Positions 1-7,068 of a stretch of 35,025 nucleotides of DNA are shown here, one piece after another. Where the stretch lies: positions 1 through 35,025 of the forward strand of contig CAIWFH010000196.1 of the NCBI GenBank assembly GCA_903911925.1. The letters run 5' to 3'. The notes beneath the pieces are model-generated. The model saw nothing but the letters and a program-made list of their open reading frames with translations, was not told the DNA's origin and did no database searches. Each line of letters opens with the position of its first letter. The stretch's first letter is position 1. A program made the translations under genes and the position numbers. The stretch is from an uncultured Acidobacteriaceae bacterium. GTDB lineage: Bacteria; Acidobacteriota; Terriglobia; Terriglobales; Acidobacteriaceae.

Positions 1-44
1 CCGAAGCGGACATCGTGCGCCAGATCGAGGCGCTGCGGGGCTGA
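1..44 (+). CDS. C-terminal end of an unidentified protein (partial, runs in from the left edge)
   Basis: The frame that begins at base 3 reads EADIVRQIEALRG and then stops with TGA at 42-44. The alternating charged and hydrophobic residues look like the end of a helix in a real protein. Only 13 codons are visible, so no family can be named. A hairpin with six-base arms follows at 72-91 and could end this transcript. The opposite strand is also open here as the run-off of the truncated M16 gene, so the assignment rests on protein-like composition and on the hairpin. Confidence 0.45.
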   Translation, partial: EADIVRQIEALRG

Positions 45-71
45 AGCGGATTGCGCTTGACCGTGGCGGAT

Positions 72-91
72 GGGGCGGGAAGCTTCGCCCC
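72..91 (+). terminator. Hairpin after the leftmost gene, possible terminator
   Basis: GGGGCG at 72-77 pairs perfectly with CGCCCC at 86-91 across an eight-base loop. There is no clear T-run behind it, so it could equally be one of the hairpin repeats common in this genome. Confidence 0.35.
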
Positions 92-157
92 GTGCCACAG
101 AGGGAGACAAAAAGGTCCGCCTCGGATTTCCGTTCGTGGAACGAAACGTTCGGGGAG

Positions 158-607
158 GACGAATTTGTGTGCGTCCTTCTGGGCGTCCTCGAAGGCCTTT
201 TCCAGGTCCGCCAGCTTTTTCGGATCGCGGCCCACAGTCTTCAGGTACTCAGACTCGTAGGCGTCGTTCGCAGCCTCAACTTTTTCGAGCGCCAATTTTT
301 CCGACGCCCAGTCGGTGGTGCCTATCTCGCTGGTCCCCTTGAAAGCCAGGTGCTCAAACATGTGCGCCAGGCCGCTCTGCCCTGAGGGGTCGTTTACGTC
401 TCCAGCGTCGATAAACGTGTTGTAGCTGAAGACCGGCGCTTCGGGCCGTTCGCAGACGATGAGAGTCAGTCCGTTGGGCAGCACCTTGGTGGTAATCCGC
501 TGCTCAAAGCTCTTCAAATCCTGCGCCTGCGCGCCATGCCAGGCCGCCGCAGCCACAACTACTGTTAAGAAGCAGGTCCAGGTCCTTGGGGAAGTTTTGC
601 TTTGCAT
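158..607 (-). pseudogene. Truncated M16 (insulinase/pitrilysin) family zinc peptidase
   Basis: The gene starts with ATG at 607, behind an AAGGAG site. The product begins with a signal peptide (hydrophobic core about residues 12-24, Ala-rich, cleavage near AQA). An M16 N-terminal domain follows: KVLPNGLTLIVCE is the usual first strand, and HMFEH at residues 82-86 is the inverted zinc motif HxxEH. Similarity ends near residue 150 (about base 158). At that point family members continue into a conserved PNEF...GG..NA segment, and this sequence does not. From there the frame stays open to the window edge but codes for unrelated, low-quality sequence antisense to another gene's end. The third zinc ligand and the remaining domains are absent, so a working enzyme is unlikely. 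A deletion, a recombination junction or a misassembly could explain it. Confidence 0.7.
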
Positions 608-655
608 CCACTCTCCTTGCCTGGGGAACGCAAGCAACGTCCCCCGTACTCTTCC

Positions 656-685
656 AAACTAGTGCCCACGGCCAAAGCGGGTCAA
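656..685 (-). promoter_or_regulatory. Sigma70-like promoter of the M16 peptidase remnant
   Basis: On the minus strand TTGACC (680-685) and TAGTTT (656-661) are separated by 18 bases. They lie about 50 bases upstream of the peptidase start codon. Confidence 0.4.
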
Positions 686-863
686 ACCGGTCGCTCCTCA
701 GCCCACTCCCAATTGACGCACACTCATTCTTCATTTTTTAGACCGATTGAAGTTTGACGATTTTCACAGGTCAACGTTGCAGTTCTCTGACTTAGAGCAA
801 ACTCCGAGTTAGCGTCTTCTGTTAAAACTTGGTGCCAACTGGGTCGCGGCTCCGGAGAGGCAA

Positions 864-2282
864 ATGGAAACCACCAACGCCAGGAGCACGAACGTGAATT
901 GCGTCGATGATGTTCTGATTACTTCAGAACTGGCCACCAGGCCCTCGCGCCCGCCGGACTATGAAGCGCAAAGCCAGGCCATGCTCGATTTGGCTGACGA
1001 ACTCAGAGTCAATCCCGGCGGAGTTCTGCACAAAGTAGCCGACCTGACGATGCAGCTTTGCCACGCCGGTTCGGCGGGCATCAGTATTCTCGAGCCGGGA
1101 CCGGAGCGCGACATTTTTCGCTGGCATGCCATCGCCGGCGGCTTAACCTCAAATCTCCACGGGTCACTGCCTCGCGACGCCAGCCCCTGCGGGACCGTGA
1201 TCGAGCGCAACCAGGTCCTGCTCTTTAGCGAGCCTGATCGTTTTTATGCGGAGATGCGCGGGGTTGAGCCACGCATCTACGAGAGCCTGCTGGCACCGTG
1301 GCCCGCTGACGGTACGCCTGCCGGGACCCTTTGGGTTGTCTCCCGCTCGCCGCAGCACCGCTTTGACTCAGAAGACGCGCGTATCGTGCAGACGCTGGCG
1401 CGATTTGCTTCAGCGGCTCACCAGACGGTACTTGCGCTCGACAAGGCCTACGCCTCGCAGGCCGATCTTGAAAAGCGGGTGGAGGAGAGCGCATTTCTAC
1501 TCTCCGACGCGTTCAAGGTACTTCGTCGGGAGATGGCGGACCGCGAACAGGCGGACAGCAGGCGACGACAGGCTGAGAGAGCCCTGCGCGAAACCGAGAA
1601 GCAGGCCGCCGTGGGGAGGCTGAGCGAGTCAATCGTTCACCAGATTGGTAACCCGCTGGATGCGGTCTCAAACCTGCTCTTCATGGCCGAGTATGCCGCC
1701 TCGGTGCCCGAGGCCCGCCAATACCTGGCGCGCGCGCAGGCAGAACTGACCAGGGTGGGACGCATGACCAGGGGAAGGAGGCATTTTGACAGGAGAAGCT
1801 CAGGCGCCGCGCTATCCGATTTGGGCGAAATTGTGGATTCTGCCCTCTCGCACCATGAAGGGCGCATTCGTCATTCCGGCATAACGACTCTTCGCCGGTT
1901 CAGGCTGCATCGGCCTTTGTTGTGCTTTTCATTCGAGATTCGCCAGTTGCTGGTCAACCTGGTTGGAAACTCGATCGAGGCCATGAAGGGAACCGTTCAT
2001 CGGCGCCTGCTTGTTAGGGTGTGCGCAACCCACGACCGAAAAACGAGCCGGGCCTGCGTTTGCATCACCGTGGCCGATACCGGCACGGGGATGCCTGCCG
2101 CGATCCGGCAGCGCCTCTTTGAGCCCTTTGTGACCGCGTGGACAGACCCGGGCGCGGGGCTGGGTCTTTGGGTGAGCCGCGAAATTGCGTCCAAGCACAA
2201 GGGGAACATGCAAATCCGCAGCTCGCAGGGAAAAGGCACCGTCGTGGCCGTACGCCTGCCCTACCTGGAGCCCTCAAATTGA
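864..2282 (+). CDS. Cytoplasmic GAF-domain sensor histidine kinase
   Basis: The protein has 472 residues and no membrane segment. A GAF domain spans about residues 40-195; its CGTVIERNQ and GTLWVV segments recall the GAF domains of phytochrome-like kinases. A coiled-coil linker (about 195-250) leads to the phosphoacceptor helix with VHQIGNPL, phosphorylation site His259. The ATPase domain shows the N-box QLLVNLVGNSIEAM, the G1 box ADTGTGMP and the G2 box GAGLGLW. The start at ATG 864 is supported by GGAGAGG six to ten bases upstream. It should autophosphorylate and pass phosphate to a receiver. The only stand-alone receiver nearby is the convergent gene at its 3' end, whose last codons overlap it by 22 bases. 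The signal sensed is unknown. Confidence 0.9.
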   Translation: METTNARSTNVNCVDDVLITSELATRPSRPPDYEAQSQAMLDLADELRVNPGGVLHKVADLTMQLCHAGSAGISILEPGPERDIFRWHAIAGGLTSNLHGSLPRDASPCGTVIERNQVLLFSEPDRFYAEMRGVEPRIYESLLAPWPADGTPAGTLWVVSRSPQHRFDSEDARIVQTLARFASAAHQTVLALDKAYASQADLEKRVEESAFLLSDAFKVLRREMADREQADSRRRQAERALRETEKQAAVGRLSESIVHQIGNPLDAVSNLLFMAEYAASVPEARQYLARAQAELTRVGRMTRGRRHFDRRSSGAALSDLGEIVDSALSHHEGRIRHSGITTLRRFRLHRPLLCFSFEIRQLLVNLVGNSIEAMKGTVHRRLLVRVCATHDRKTSRACVCITVADTGTGMPAAIRQRLFEPFVTAWTDPGAGLGLWVSREIASKHKGNMQIRSSQGKGTVVAVRLPYLEPSN

Positions 2283-2704
2283 GGACCCATTTGCGGACCC
2301 GCCTGGCCGGCACGCGAGCAAGAATCGCATTCAATCAGAAATTGAATTTTGCATAGGAGCGCATCGGGATGGATCGGTTTCGCGAGAAGATCGAAAGTGT
2401 GGCCTTCAGCTAAAGCTTTTGCAAGCATGTGGGCAGTATTGGCCTGTCCTGAGAAAAGAAGTACCTTGCATCGGGGGCAATGCGCCCGCACAAGCAGGGC
2501 CAGTTCAACACCGGTCAGCTGCGGCATTACAACATCCGAGATAAGCAGGTCGGGCGCCTCCGCAAGAGCCGCATTCAATGCGTCCAGAGGCGCGGTGAAG
2601 AAACTGGCGTCGAAGCCATAGTGGCGGAGAATCAGTGCGGTGGTGGAGGCGATGACATGTTCGTCGTCAACCACAAAGATGCGACACTGTTTGCGCGTCG
2701 AAAT
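2261..2704 (-). CDS. Single-domain response regulator (receiver only), start codon uncertain
   Basis: The protein is one CheY-like receiver: the acidic pair in VVDDE, the phosphoacceptor Asp in LLISDVVMP, the LLFSG switch strand and the LLAKPI lysine. There is no output domain, so it probably acts in a phosphorelay or by protein contact. The 3' end overlaps the kinase gene at 2282 tail to tail. The start is odd. The first conventional codon is GTG at 2674, which cuts into the first strand (RIFVVDDE) and has no ribosome site. An AGGAG lies seven bases before an in-frame ATT at 2704. An ATG at 2709 is out of frame and would join the receiver if the T-run at 2701-2703 were one base longer. I give 2704 as the extent; a sequencing error or real frameshift is possible. 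Confidence 0.8.
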   Translation of the reverse strand: MSTRKQCRIFVVDDEHVIASTTALILRHYGFDASFFTAPLDALNAALAEAPDLLISDVVMPQLTGVELALLVRAHCPRCKVLLFSGQANTAHMLAKALAEGHTFDLLAKPIHPDALLCKIQFLIECDSCSRAGQAGPQMGPQFEGSR

Positions 2705-3050
2705 GGCATCGCTCCTATGGATCTGGGCGCAGACAAGCCTGTTTGAGAATTCGCAGCTTTTCCGCTCCCCAACTTTTGACGGGTCAGTTGCAAAAGAATA
2801 AGCGCTTAAAGGACAAAAGAATGGTCAATTATGACCATGGCGATGGATTCATGTGCCAATTGCGGGCGAAATTGAATTGAAATGCGGTTGAATGATCTGC
2901 CAGGTGTTGGCAAACAGGGAATTCCAAACCTTGGAACGGAAGAAATAGCGGCCGATCATGCCGGTCGGCTTGTCTGCGGCACTCCTGGAACTCCCGGCTC
3001 CGCTCATGCACAATAGGCCGCAATTAAATTCCTGATAAGCTGTGGGTTCC
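2705..3050. other. Intergenic region between divergent genes
   Basis: No convincing gene was seen in these 346 bases. They must hold the promoter of the response regulator (leftward) and that of the small membrane protein (rightward). The only clear structure is the inverted repeat at 2821-2838. The right half is comparatively AT-rich. Confidence 0.6.
2821..2838. promoter_or_regulatory. Perfect inverted repeat, candidate operator
   Basis: ATGGTCA and TGACCAT form seven-base perfect arms around the four-base spacer ATTA. The site lies between two divergent genes, about 117 bases upstream of the response regulator. The size and symmetry suit a dimeric repressor; the regulator is unknown. Confidence 0.4.
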
Positions 3051-3296
3051 ATGCAGAGGAAATCACCAGCCCGGCGGCGTCTTACTCCACTCTGGAGGGC
3101 GGTCATCGAGATCGCGTCCATCGTCTTCCTGTTCTATTCAAACCTGCTGATGGGCGAGTTCACCTGCCAAAATGGCCGCAGCAAGAGCCTGCTTGCGGGG
3201 TTCCTTGATATCTTCACCGTCACCAATATGGCCATCGCCCTGGTTTCGGCAGCCATCGGTTACCTGGCCTTTGAATACCTTCGGAAGAAGCTCTGA
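3051..3296 (+). CDS. Small two-helix membrane protein, function unknown
   Basis: The 81-residue product starts with a basic segment (QRKSPARRR). It has two predicted membrane helices, about residues 18-36 (VIEIASIVFLFYSNLLMG) and 51-74 (the IFTVTNMAIALVSAAIGYL region), joined by a short loop with one cysteine. It ends in LRKKL. ATG 3051 is chosen because the basic N-terminus then precedes the first helix; an in-frame GTG at 3042 would add three residues. No ribosome site is obvious. It ends 36 bases before trmJ, which seems to have its own promoter. I do not recognise a named family. Confidence 0.65.
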   Translation: MQRKSPARRRLTPLWRAVIEIASIVFLFYSNLLMGEFTCQNGRSKSLLAGFLDIFTVTNMAIALVSAAIGYLAFEYLRKKL

Positions 3297-3320
3297 GAGA
3301 CCCCTTTCTGGTCACCGCTC

Positions 3321-3326
3321 TACAAT
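3321..3326 (+). promoter_or_regulatory. TACAAT -10 element exactly six bases before the trmJ start
   Basis: TACAAT is followed by six bases and then the TTG start at 3333, so transcription would begin at or next to the start codon. There is no Shine-Dalgarno sequence, which suggests a leaderless mRNA. No clear -35 hexamer is visible. Confidence 0.45.
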
Positions 3327-3332
3327 GGGGTC

Positions 3333-4106
3333 TTGCTTCCAGAAGCCCAACGCGACCGGCTCCACGTGGTGCTGGTGCGCCCGCGTAACCCGCTGAATAT
3401 AGGGGCGGCGGCGCGGGCCATGGCCAACTTCGGATTGTCGCGGCTGGCGGTTGTCTCTCCCTATGCCCCCCCTTGGCGCGAGGCGCGGTCCGCCGTCGGA
3501 GCGCCGGCCCTGCTCCAAGGTGCCCGGGAGACAGAGTCCCTGGCCAAAGCGGTGGCCGATTGCACGCTGGCAGTGGGCACCGGAACCCTTACCTACCGCA
3601 AGCCGGAACAGCCCGTGGTATCGCTTCCTGCCCTGGCCCCGGTCATTGCATCGGAATTGGCCCGCGGCGGACGTGTGGCCCTGGTTTTTGGTCCGGAGAA
3701 CCATGGGCTCAGCCGGGAAGACCTTTCCTACTGTCAATTATTGATGGAAATTCCCACCGACCCTGGCCAGCCATCGATGAACCTGGGCCAGGCGGTCGCG
3801 GTTTCTCTCTACGAACTGGTGGCGCGCGATCTGGCGACGCCGCCCGAGACTGGATCAGTGCCTGAAAGCCCCGGCGCGCCCCCTGCCTCCGGAGACCTCG
3901 ACATTCTTGCCGAACTTGTGGAGCAGGTCATGCAAGCGGCCGACTACTCGCCCCGCTCCATGCAGCAGGCCAACCGCCATGACCTCCGCTTGCTGCTGCG
4001 CAGGCTCGTCTTCAACCGGAACGATATGCGACGGATTCTAAGGCTCTTCCGGCGGATTCTGTGGAAACTGCATCGAACTGGAGAGCATGACGCGGGCACC
4101 AGGTGA
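3333..4106 (+). CDS. trmJ: TrmJ-type tRNA 2'-O-methyltransferase (SPOUT/SpoU family)
   Basis: This cytoplasmic enzyme is predicted to methylate the 2'-hydroxyl of nucleotide 32 in tRNA using S-adenosylmethionine. The three SPOUT motifs are present: NPLNIGAAARAMANFGL near residue 19 (motif 1, catalytic Arg), LVFGPENHGLS near residue 113 (motif 2) and PSMNLGQAVAVSLYEL near residue 146 (motif 3). Motifs 2 and 3 form the knotted cofactor site. The C-terminal ~75 residues form the helical domain typical of TrmJ. Length (257 residues) is normal. The frame is closed upstream by a stop at 3294-3296, and TTG 3333 is the only usual start codon before motif 1. A related SpoU-family target cannot be excluded. 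Confidence 0.85.
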   Translation: MLPEAQRDRLHVVLVRPRNPLNIGAAARAMANFGLSRLAVVSPYAPPWREARSAVGAPALLQGARETESLAKAVADCTLAVGTGTLTYRKPEQPVVSLPALAPVIASELARGGRVALVFGPENHGLSREDLSYCQLLMEIPTDPGQPSMNLGQAVAVSLYELVARDLATPPETGSVPESPGAPPASGDLDILAELVEQVMQAADYSPRSMQQANRHDLRLLLRRLVFNRNDMRRILRLFRRILWKLHRTGEHDAGTR

Positions 4107-4173
4107 GCCAGCTCACTGACCTTTTTAAAACAAATCTATCAAATGCTGTTAAAGTGACGCTCAAAGGTCCCCC

Positions 4174-5796
4174 ATGAATATTTCCTTGATTCGTTCGCGC
4201 GAACGGTGTTTTTCTGCGGCGTGGGTCTTGTTTGGCGCACTCGCTTTGGCCGGTGCATCGACCCTGGTTTTGACCCTGCCGTCGGTGGCCCAGCAATCTA
4301 CGTCGGCACCGGCGCCCACCCCGGCAGCAGTTCCACAACAGCCGGCAGCGCCCGGCCCGCCCCCAGCCGCGGATGCCGCCCAGCAGCCTGCGGAAAAGCC
4401 TGCTCCCGCCACCGAGTCTGCGCCGACCGCTGGTGCTGAACCCCAGGCTCCAGCCGCAGCCGAGGCCCCAAAATCACAAGGGCAAGAGCCCGCAAATGCC
4501 GCTCCGGCAGCTGCAACGACGCCCGCGGCGATCACCGCTCCGGCAGCCGAGTTTTCGCCTGCAGAGAGCGTTACGGAGGAGCAACTGCGCCAGCAACTGG
4601 CGGGCAAGCCGCTCTACCTGCGCGGCGGCTACCTGGACAACACGCTCAGCTTTGACGAGCGTGGCAGGCTGGTGAGCCACTCGCCGCAGGGCTCTTACAC
4701 GCTCAGCGCCATCGAGATCGACAAGGTTCGCCTTACCAAGCACAAGGTCGAACTCGAAGGCCTGCGTTATGGGCTGCATTTTTTGGGCGCGCTGCCGTAC
4801 GAAGACCCCGCCACAGCTCTGGACCGGGTGAGAATCACGCCCAAAAAGAAGATCGTCAAAATCACGATCGACCGGGAAATCGTTGTTACGCCGAAAAAGA
4901 CAAAAGAGCCGAAAGCGCTGCAGAAGCCCGGCCAGAAATCTGCACAGAAAGACGATGCGGACGATGACGGCAGTTGGCATCTTCCCTGGGGCCGCAAAAA
5001 CAAGGACCAGGTGAAACCCGCGCCCGCGCAACTGCCCGAAAGAAGCGAAGCCGAGGCATCCCCCGCAGTGCAAGCGCCTGACAAGGCCACCGCAAGCGCA
5101 GCCCCCGCGGCGCAGCCCCCCGTCAACAGCGCGGCAGACGCGGTTCCAGCGGCACCGGCGCCCGAGAAGACCCCGGCAGACCAGCTGGCTGCCTCCATCG
5201 CCGCCGCGCCCGAGGCGGAACGCCCGGCAGACGCCAAGAGCGTGACCACCACCATTTCGCCGGCCCACGCGGCAGCAGTGCTCAAAACAGCGCTGGACCA
5301 GATCTTTGCCCAAGGGCTCGACGAGCGCATGATGGCCGCCATGCCCGATTTCTGGAAGCTCTATTACAAGGCCGCCTCCGAGAAGGCCGATTACCGGCCC
5401 AGCGACCCCGCCGTGCTGCGCCAGAATACTGTTGACACCAAGGCCAGGCTGCTCTCAACCTTTGAGCCGGCTTCAAACGAATATGCGCAGGCCAACGCGG
5501 TGGCCGGAATGGCGCTTTATCACACCCTCGTGGGCGCCGACGGCAAGCCGGGAGAGGTCGCCATTGGTCGGCCCATTGGCTTTGGCCTCGACGAGAACGC
5601 CGTGGACTCAATTCGCAAAGCCAGGTTCCAGCCAGCGGTCAAAGACGGGAAGCCGGTTCCGGTGATGCTGGACCTGGTGGTGCAGTTCCGGATTTATTCG
5701 AAACGGACGGCGGTTGTGAGCGCGGGCGCGGGTGAAACGGGGGACAAGCCGGCGGAGCCGGTGCTGCCGGGGCCTTACAGCGTCTTACACAAATAG
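4174..5796 (+). CDS. TonB-like energy-transduction protein with Ala/Pro-rich linker
   Basis: The 540-residue protein begins with an N-terminal signal or anchor (hydrophobic about residues 15-36). An Ala/Pro-rich stretch (about 42-135) suits a periplasm-spanning linker. A folded domain (about 140-245) precedes a second, Lys-rich then Ala/Pro-rich linker. The C-terminal ~110 residues carry the TonB C-terminal pattern: G.V......GFGLDENAVDSIRKARFQPAVKDGKPVPV followed by a beta strand. TonB proteins couple the inner-membrane ExbBD motor to outer-membrane receptors, and a TonB-dependent receptor lies at 24012-26210. No exbB or exbD is nearby. It starts 67 bases after trmJ. The start is supported only by a weak AAAGGT. 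It might instead be a periplasmic protein that borrows the TonB fold. Confidence 0.75.
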   Translation: MNISLIRSRERCFSAAWVLFGALALAGASTLVLTLPSVAQQSTSAPAPTPAAVPQQPAAPGPPPAADAAQQPAEKPAPATESAPTAGAEPQAPAAAEAPKSQGQEPANAAPAAATTPAAITAPAAEFSPAESVTEEQLRQQLAGKPLYLRGGYLDNTLSFDERGRLVSHSPQGSYTLSAIEIDKVRLTKHKVELEGLRYGLHFLGALPYEDPATALDRVRITPKKKIVKITIDREIVVTPKKTKEPKALQKPGQKSAQKDDADDDGSWHLPWGRKNKDQVKPAPAQLPERSEAEASPAVQAPDKATASAAPAAQPPVNSAADAVPAAPAPEKTPADQLAASIAAAPEAERPADAKSVTTTISPAHAAAVLKTALDQIFAQGLDERMMAAMPDFWKLYYKAASEKADYRPSDPAVLRQNTVDTKARLLSTFEPASNEYAQANAVAGMALYHTLVGADGKPGEVAIGRPIGFGLDENAVDSIRKARFQPAVKDGKPVPVMLDLVVQFRIYSKRTAVVSAGAGETGDKPAEPVLPGPYSVLHK

Positions 5797-5940
5797 CGGG
5801 TATCTTACCGGTGTCTTACATTTGTCCCGCTGAAGTCGCACGGCAGCAAGACGAGGTAAGACAGCGCTGCTTTTGACGGAAGCCCGTCTTACACGCGCTG
5901 TCTCTCACTTCTTTTAATCGAGATTGCCGCGAGACTGTAC

Positions 5941-6312
5941 TCAACTTGTGGGCAGGGGCTGCCAAAGCTCAATCCGGTTGCCTTCCGGGTCCCATATCCA
6001 GGCAAACCGGCCGTAGTCGTAATCGTCCCGTTTTGGGTCGATGCGCACCTTGGCGGCCGCCAGCTGCTCAAGCAGCTTGTCCAGATCGTCCACGCGGAAA
6101 TTGACCATCGATTGCTGTGCCCCTTCGCCAAAGTACTTTGTGTCATGGGGAAAGTGCGCGAAAACGGTCATTCCCATCGACTCCGGCCCGTCGAAGGCCA
6201 GCGAGCCGCCGTCCTGCAACGGGATGCCGAGGTGGGTTGCATACCAGGCGGACAGCGCCTGGGGGTCCAGGGCCCTCAAAAACACACCGCCAACGCCTAC
6301 TGCTTTGGCCAT
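5941..6312 (-). CDS. VOC-superfamily protein (glyoxalase / bleomycin-resistance fold)
   Basis: The 123-residue length and two beta-alpha-beta-beta-beta halves match a single VOC domain. The first half reads VGGVFLRALDPQALSAWYATHLGI. The second ends with WDPEGNRIELW, where the Glu is a usual metal ligand. VOC proteins act as metal-dependent isomerases, dioxygenases or antibiotic-binding proteins, and the substrate cannot be told here. AAGGAGG lies before the ATG within the last codons of the gene upstream, whose stop is only two bases away, so the two are almost certainly co-transcribed and translationally coupled. It is probably cytoplasmic. Confidence 0.85.
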   Translation of the reverse strand: MAKAVGVGGVFLRALDPQALSAWYATHLGIPLQDGGSLAFDGPESMGMTVFAHFPHDTKYFGEGAQQSMVNFRVDDLDKLLEQLAAAKVRIDPKRDDYDYGRFAWIWDPEGNRIELWQPLPTS

Positions 6313-6314
6313 TC

Positions 6315-6485
6315 CTACTCCTCCTTGTGAATCAACTCGTCGAGCTTGGGTTTGTGTTTGGCTTCGCGGCCGGTGCGCGGTTCCGTATCCACCACGCGCG
6401 CCGGTTTGGGTTGTCCCACGCGTTCGCGGGCGTTGGCTTTTACCGCCTTGGTGGCTGAAAATGGAGTTGGCTTGCGTTTCGTCAT
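6315..6485 (-). CDS. Small basic protein of unknown function, coupled to the VOC gene
   Basis: The 56-residue product (MTKRKPTPFSATKAVKANAR...ELIHKEE) is rich in Lys, Arg and Pro and looks mostly unstructured. It contains no cysteine and no membrane helix. The case for a real gene is its position: its last codons form the ribosome-binding site of the VOC gene and its stop is two bases from that start. It has no strong ribosome site of its own. A longer frame starting near 6839 exists but runs antisense through the zinc-binding gene, so ATG 6485 is preferred. A nucleic-acid-binding role would fit the charge but is a guess. Confidence 0.6.
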   Translation of the reverse strand: MTKRKPTPFSATKAVKANARERVGQPKPARVVDTEPRTGREAKHKPKLDELIHKEE

Positions 6486-6590
6486 GGCAAGGATGAGTAT
6501 GTAATAAATTCTGCCGGAGCGAAAGTGCTCTGGAGTTGCCGGTGATCGTTCCGGGTCGCCGAGACCGTGAGCCAGGGGAGCGGAAGCGTC

Positions 6591-6869
6591 ATGGAAGAGA
6601 AAGACTTTTTCAACGAGACCACGGAACAAAGAACGCATACGCTTACCTGTCCCAAGTGCGGCCAGCCGGGCGAGTACAAGGTGACTTGGGTTGTACGCCG
6701 CAAGCGGCCGCAAGTGCCGCGCGGAGCCGATGAACGAGATCGCGCCCGCTTCGCCAAGGCCCAGTCTTACATGGTAAGACGTGATGACAAGTTGTCTTGC
6801 GTCAATGTTCGCTGCCGCAAGCCGTTTGAAATCACACAACTGCAGTCTCTCGCCTTCCTGTCGGAATAG
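6591..6869 (+). CDS. Small protein with a CxxC / CxxxxC metal-site pattern, unknown function
   Basis: The 92-residue product has LTCPKCGQPGEY near residue 20 and LSCVNVRCRKPFEI near residue 73, a split four-cysteine pattern suited to zinc. The middle is very basic (WVVRRKRPQVPRG, then DERDRARFAKAQ). ATG 6591 follows GGAAG at a good distance; an upstream in-frame GTG at 6567 is less well placed. It diverges from the small gene at 6485. Two inverted GTCTTAC copies lie inside its coding sequence. Nucleic-acid binding is plausible but not shown. Confidence 0.65.
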   Translation: MEEKDFFNETTEQRTHTLTCPKCGQPGEYKVTWVVRRKRPQVPRGADERDRARFAKAQSYMVRRDDKLSCVNVRCRKPFEITQLQSLAFLSE

Positions 6870-6980
6870 GTCCGACTTACAGGCGTCTTACAGATTTTTG
6901 CCTCAGCGGGCTCTTCGCGTTCGGTCTTATATATGGAGTTTCGCAGCCACCGGAACCCTGCCTTCCGATCACCGTAATGC

Positions 6981-6996
6981 CGTGACATCCATCACG
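6981..6996. promoter_or_regulatory. CRP/FNR-type symmetric site upstream of the hybrid kinase
   Basis: CGTGA-N6-TCACG matches the GTGA-N6-TCAC core of Crp/Fnr-family operators. It is centred about 80 bases before the start codon at 7069, a fitting distance for an activator. A single match of this length could be chance. Confidence 0.4.
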
Positions 6997-7068
6997 TCTC
7001 TTAACGAAATCAAGTGGTATTTTCCAGCCAGACTACACTGGGTGGAATTGGCCGGATAGCGGGCCCCG

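Larger units (their letters stand above)
5782..6892. repeat. Cluster of GTCTTAC(A) repeats in both orientations
   Basis: The heptamer GTCTTAC or its complement GTAAGAC occurs at 5782, 5813, 5856 (-), 5886, 6764, 6774 (-) and 6885; five copies continue as GTCTTACA. Near-copies lie at 5802 and 6874. Reading through the window I saw no further exact copies. The pair at 6764-6780 is a perfect inverted repeat with a three-base spacer inside a gene. The groups lie on either side of the VOC and small-protein pair. Confidence 0.6.

Noticed and set aside
4474..5342. Long minus-strand frames opposite the TonB-like gene
   Set aside because: They arise from the Ala/Pro-rich linker read in reverse and give low-complexity Gly/Ala/Arg products.
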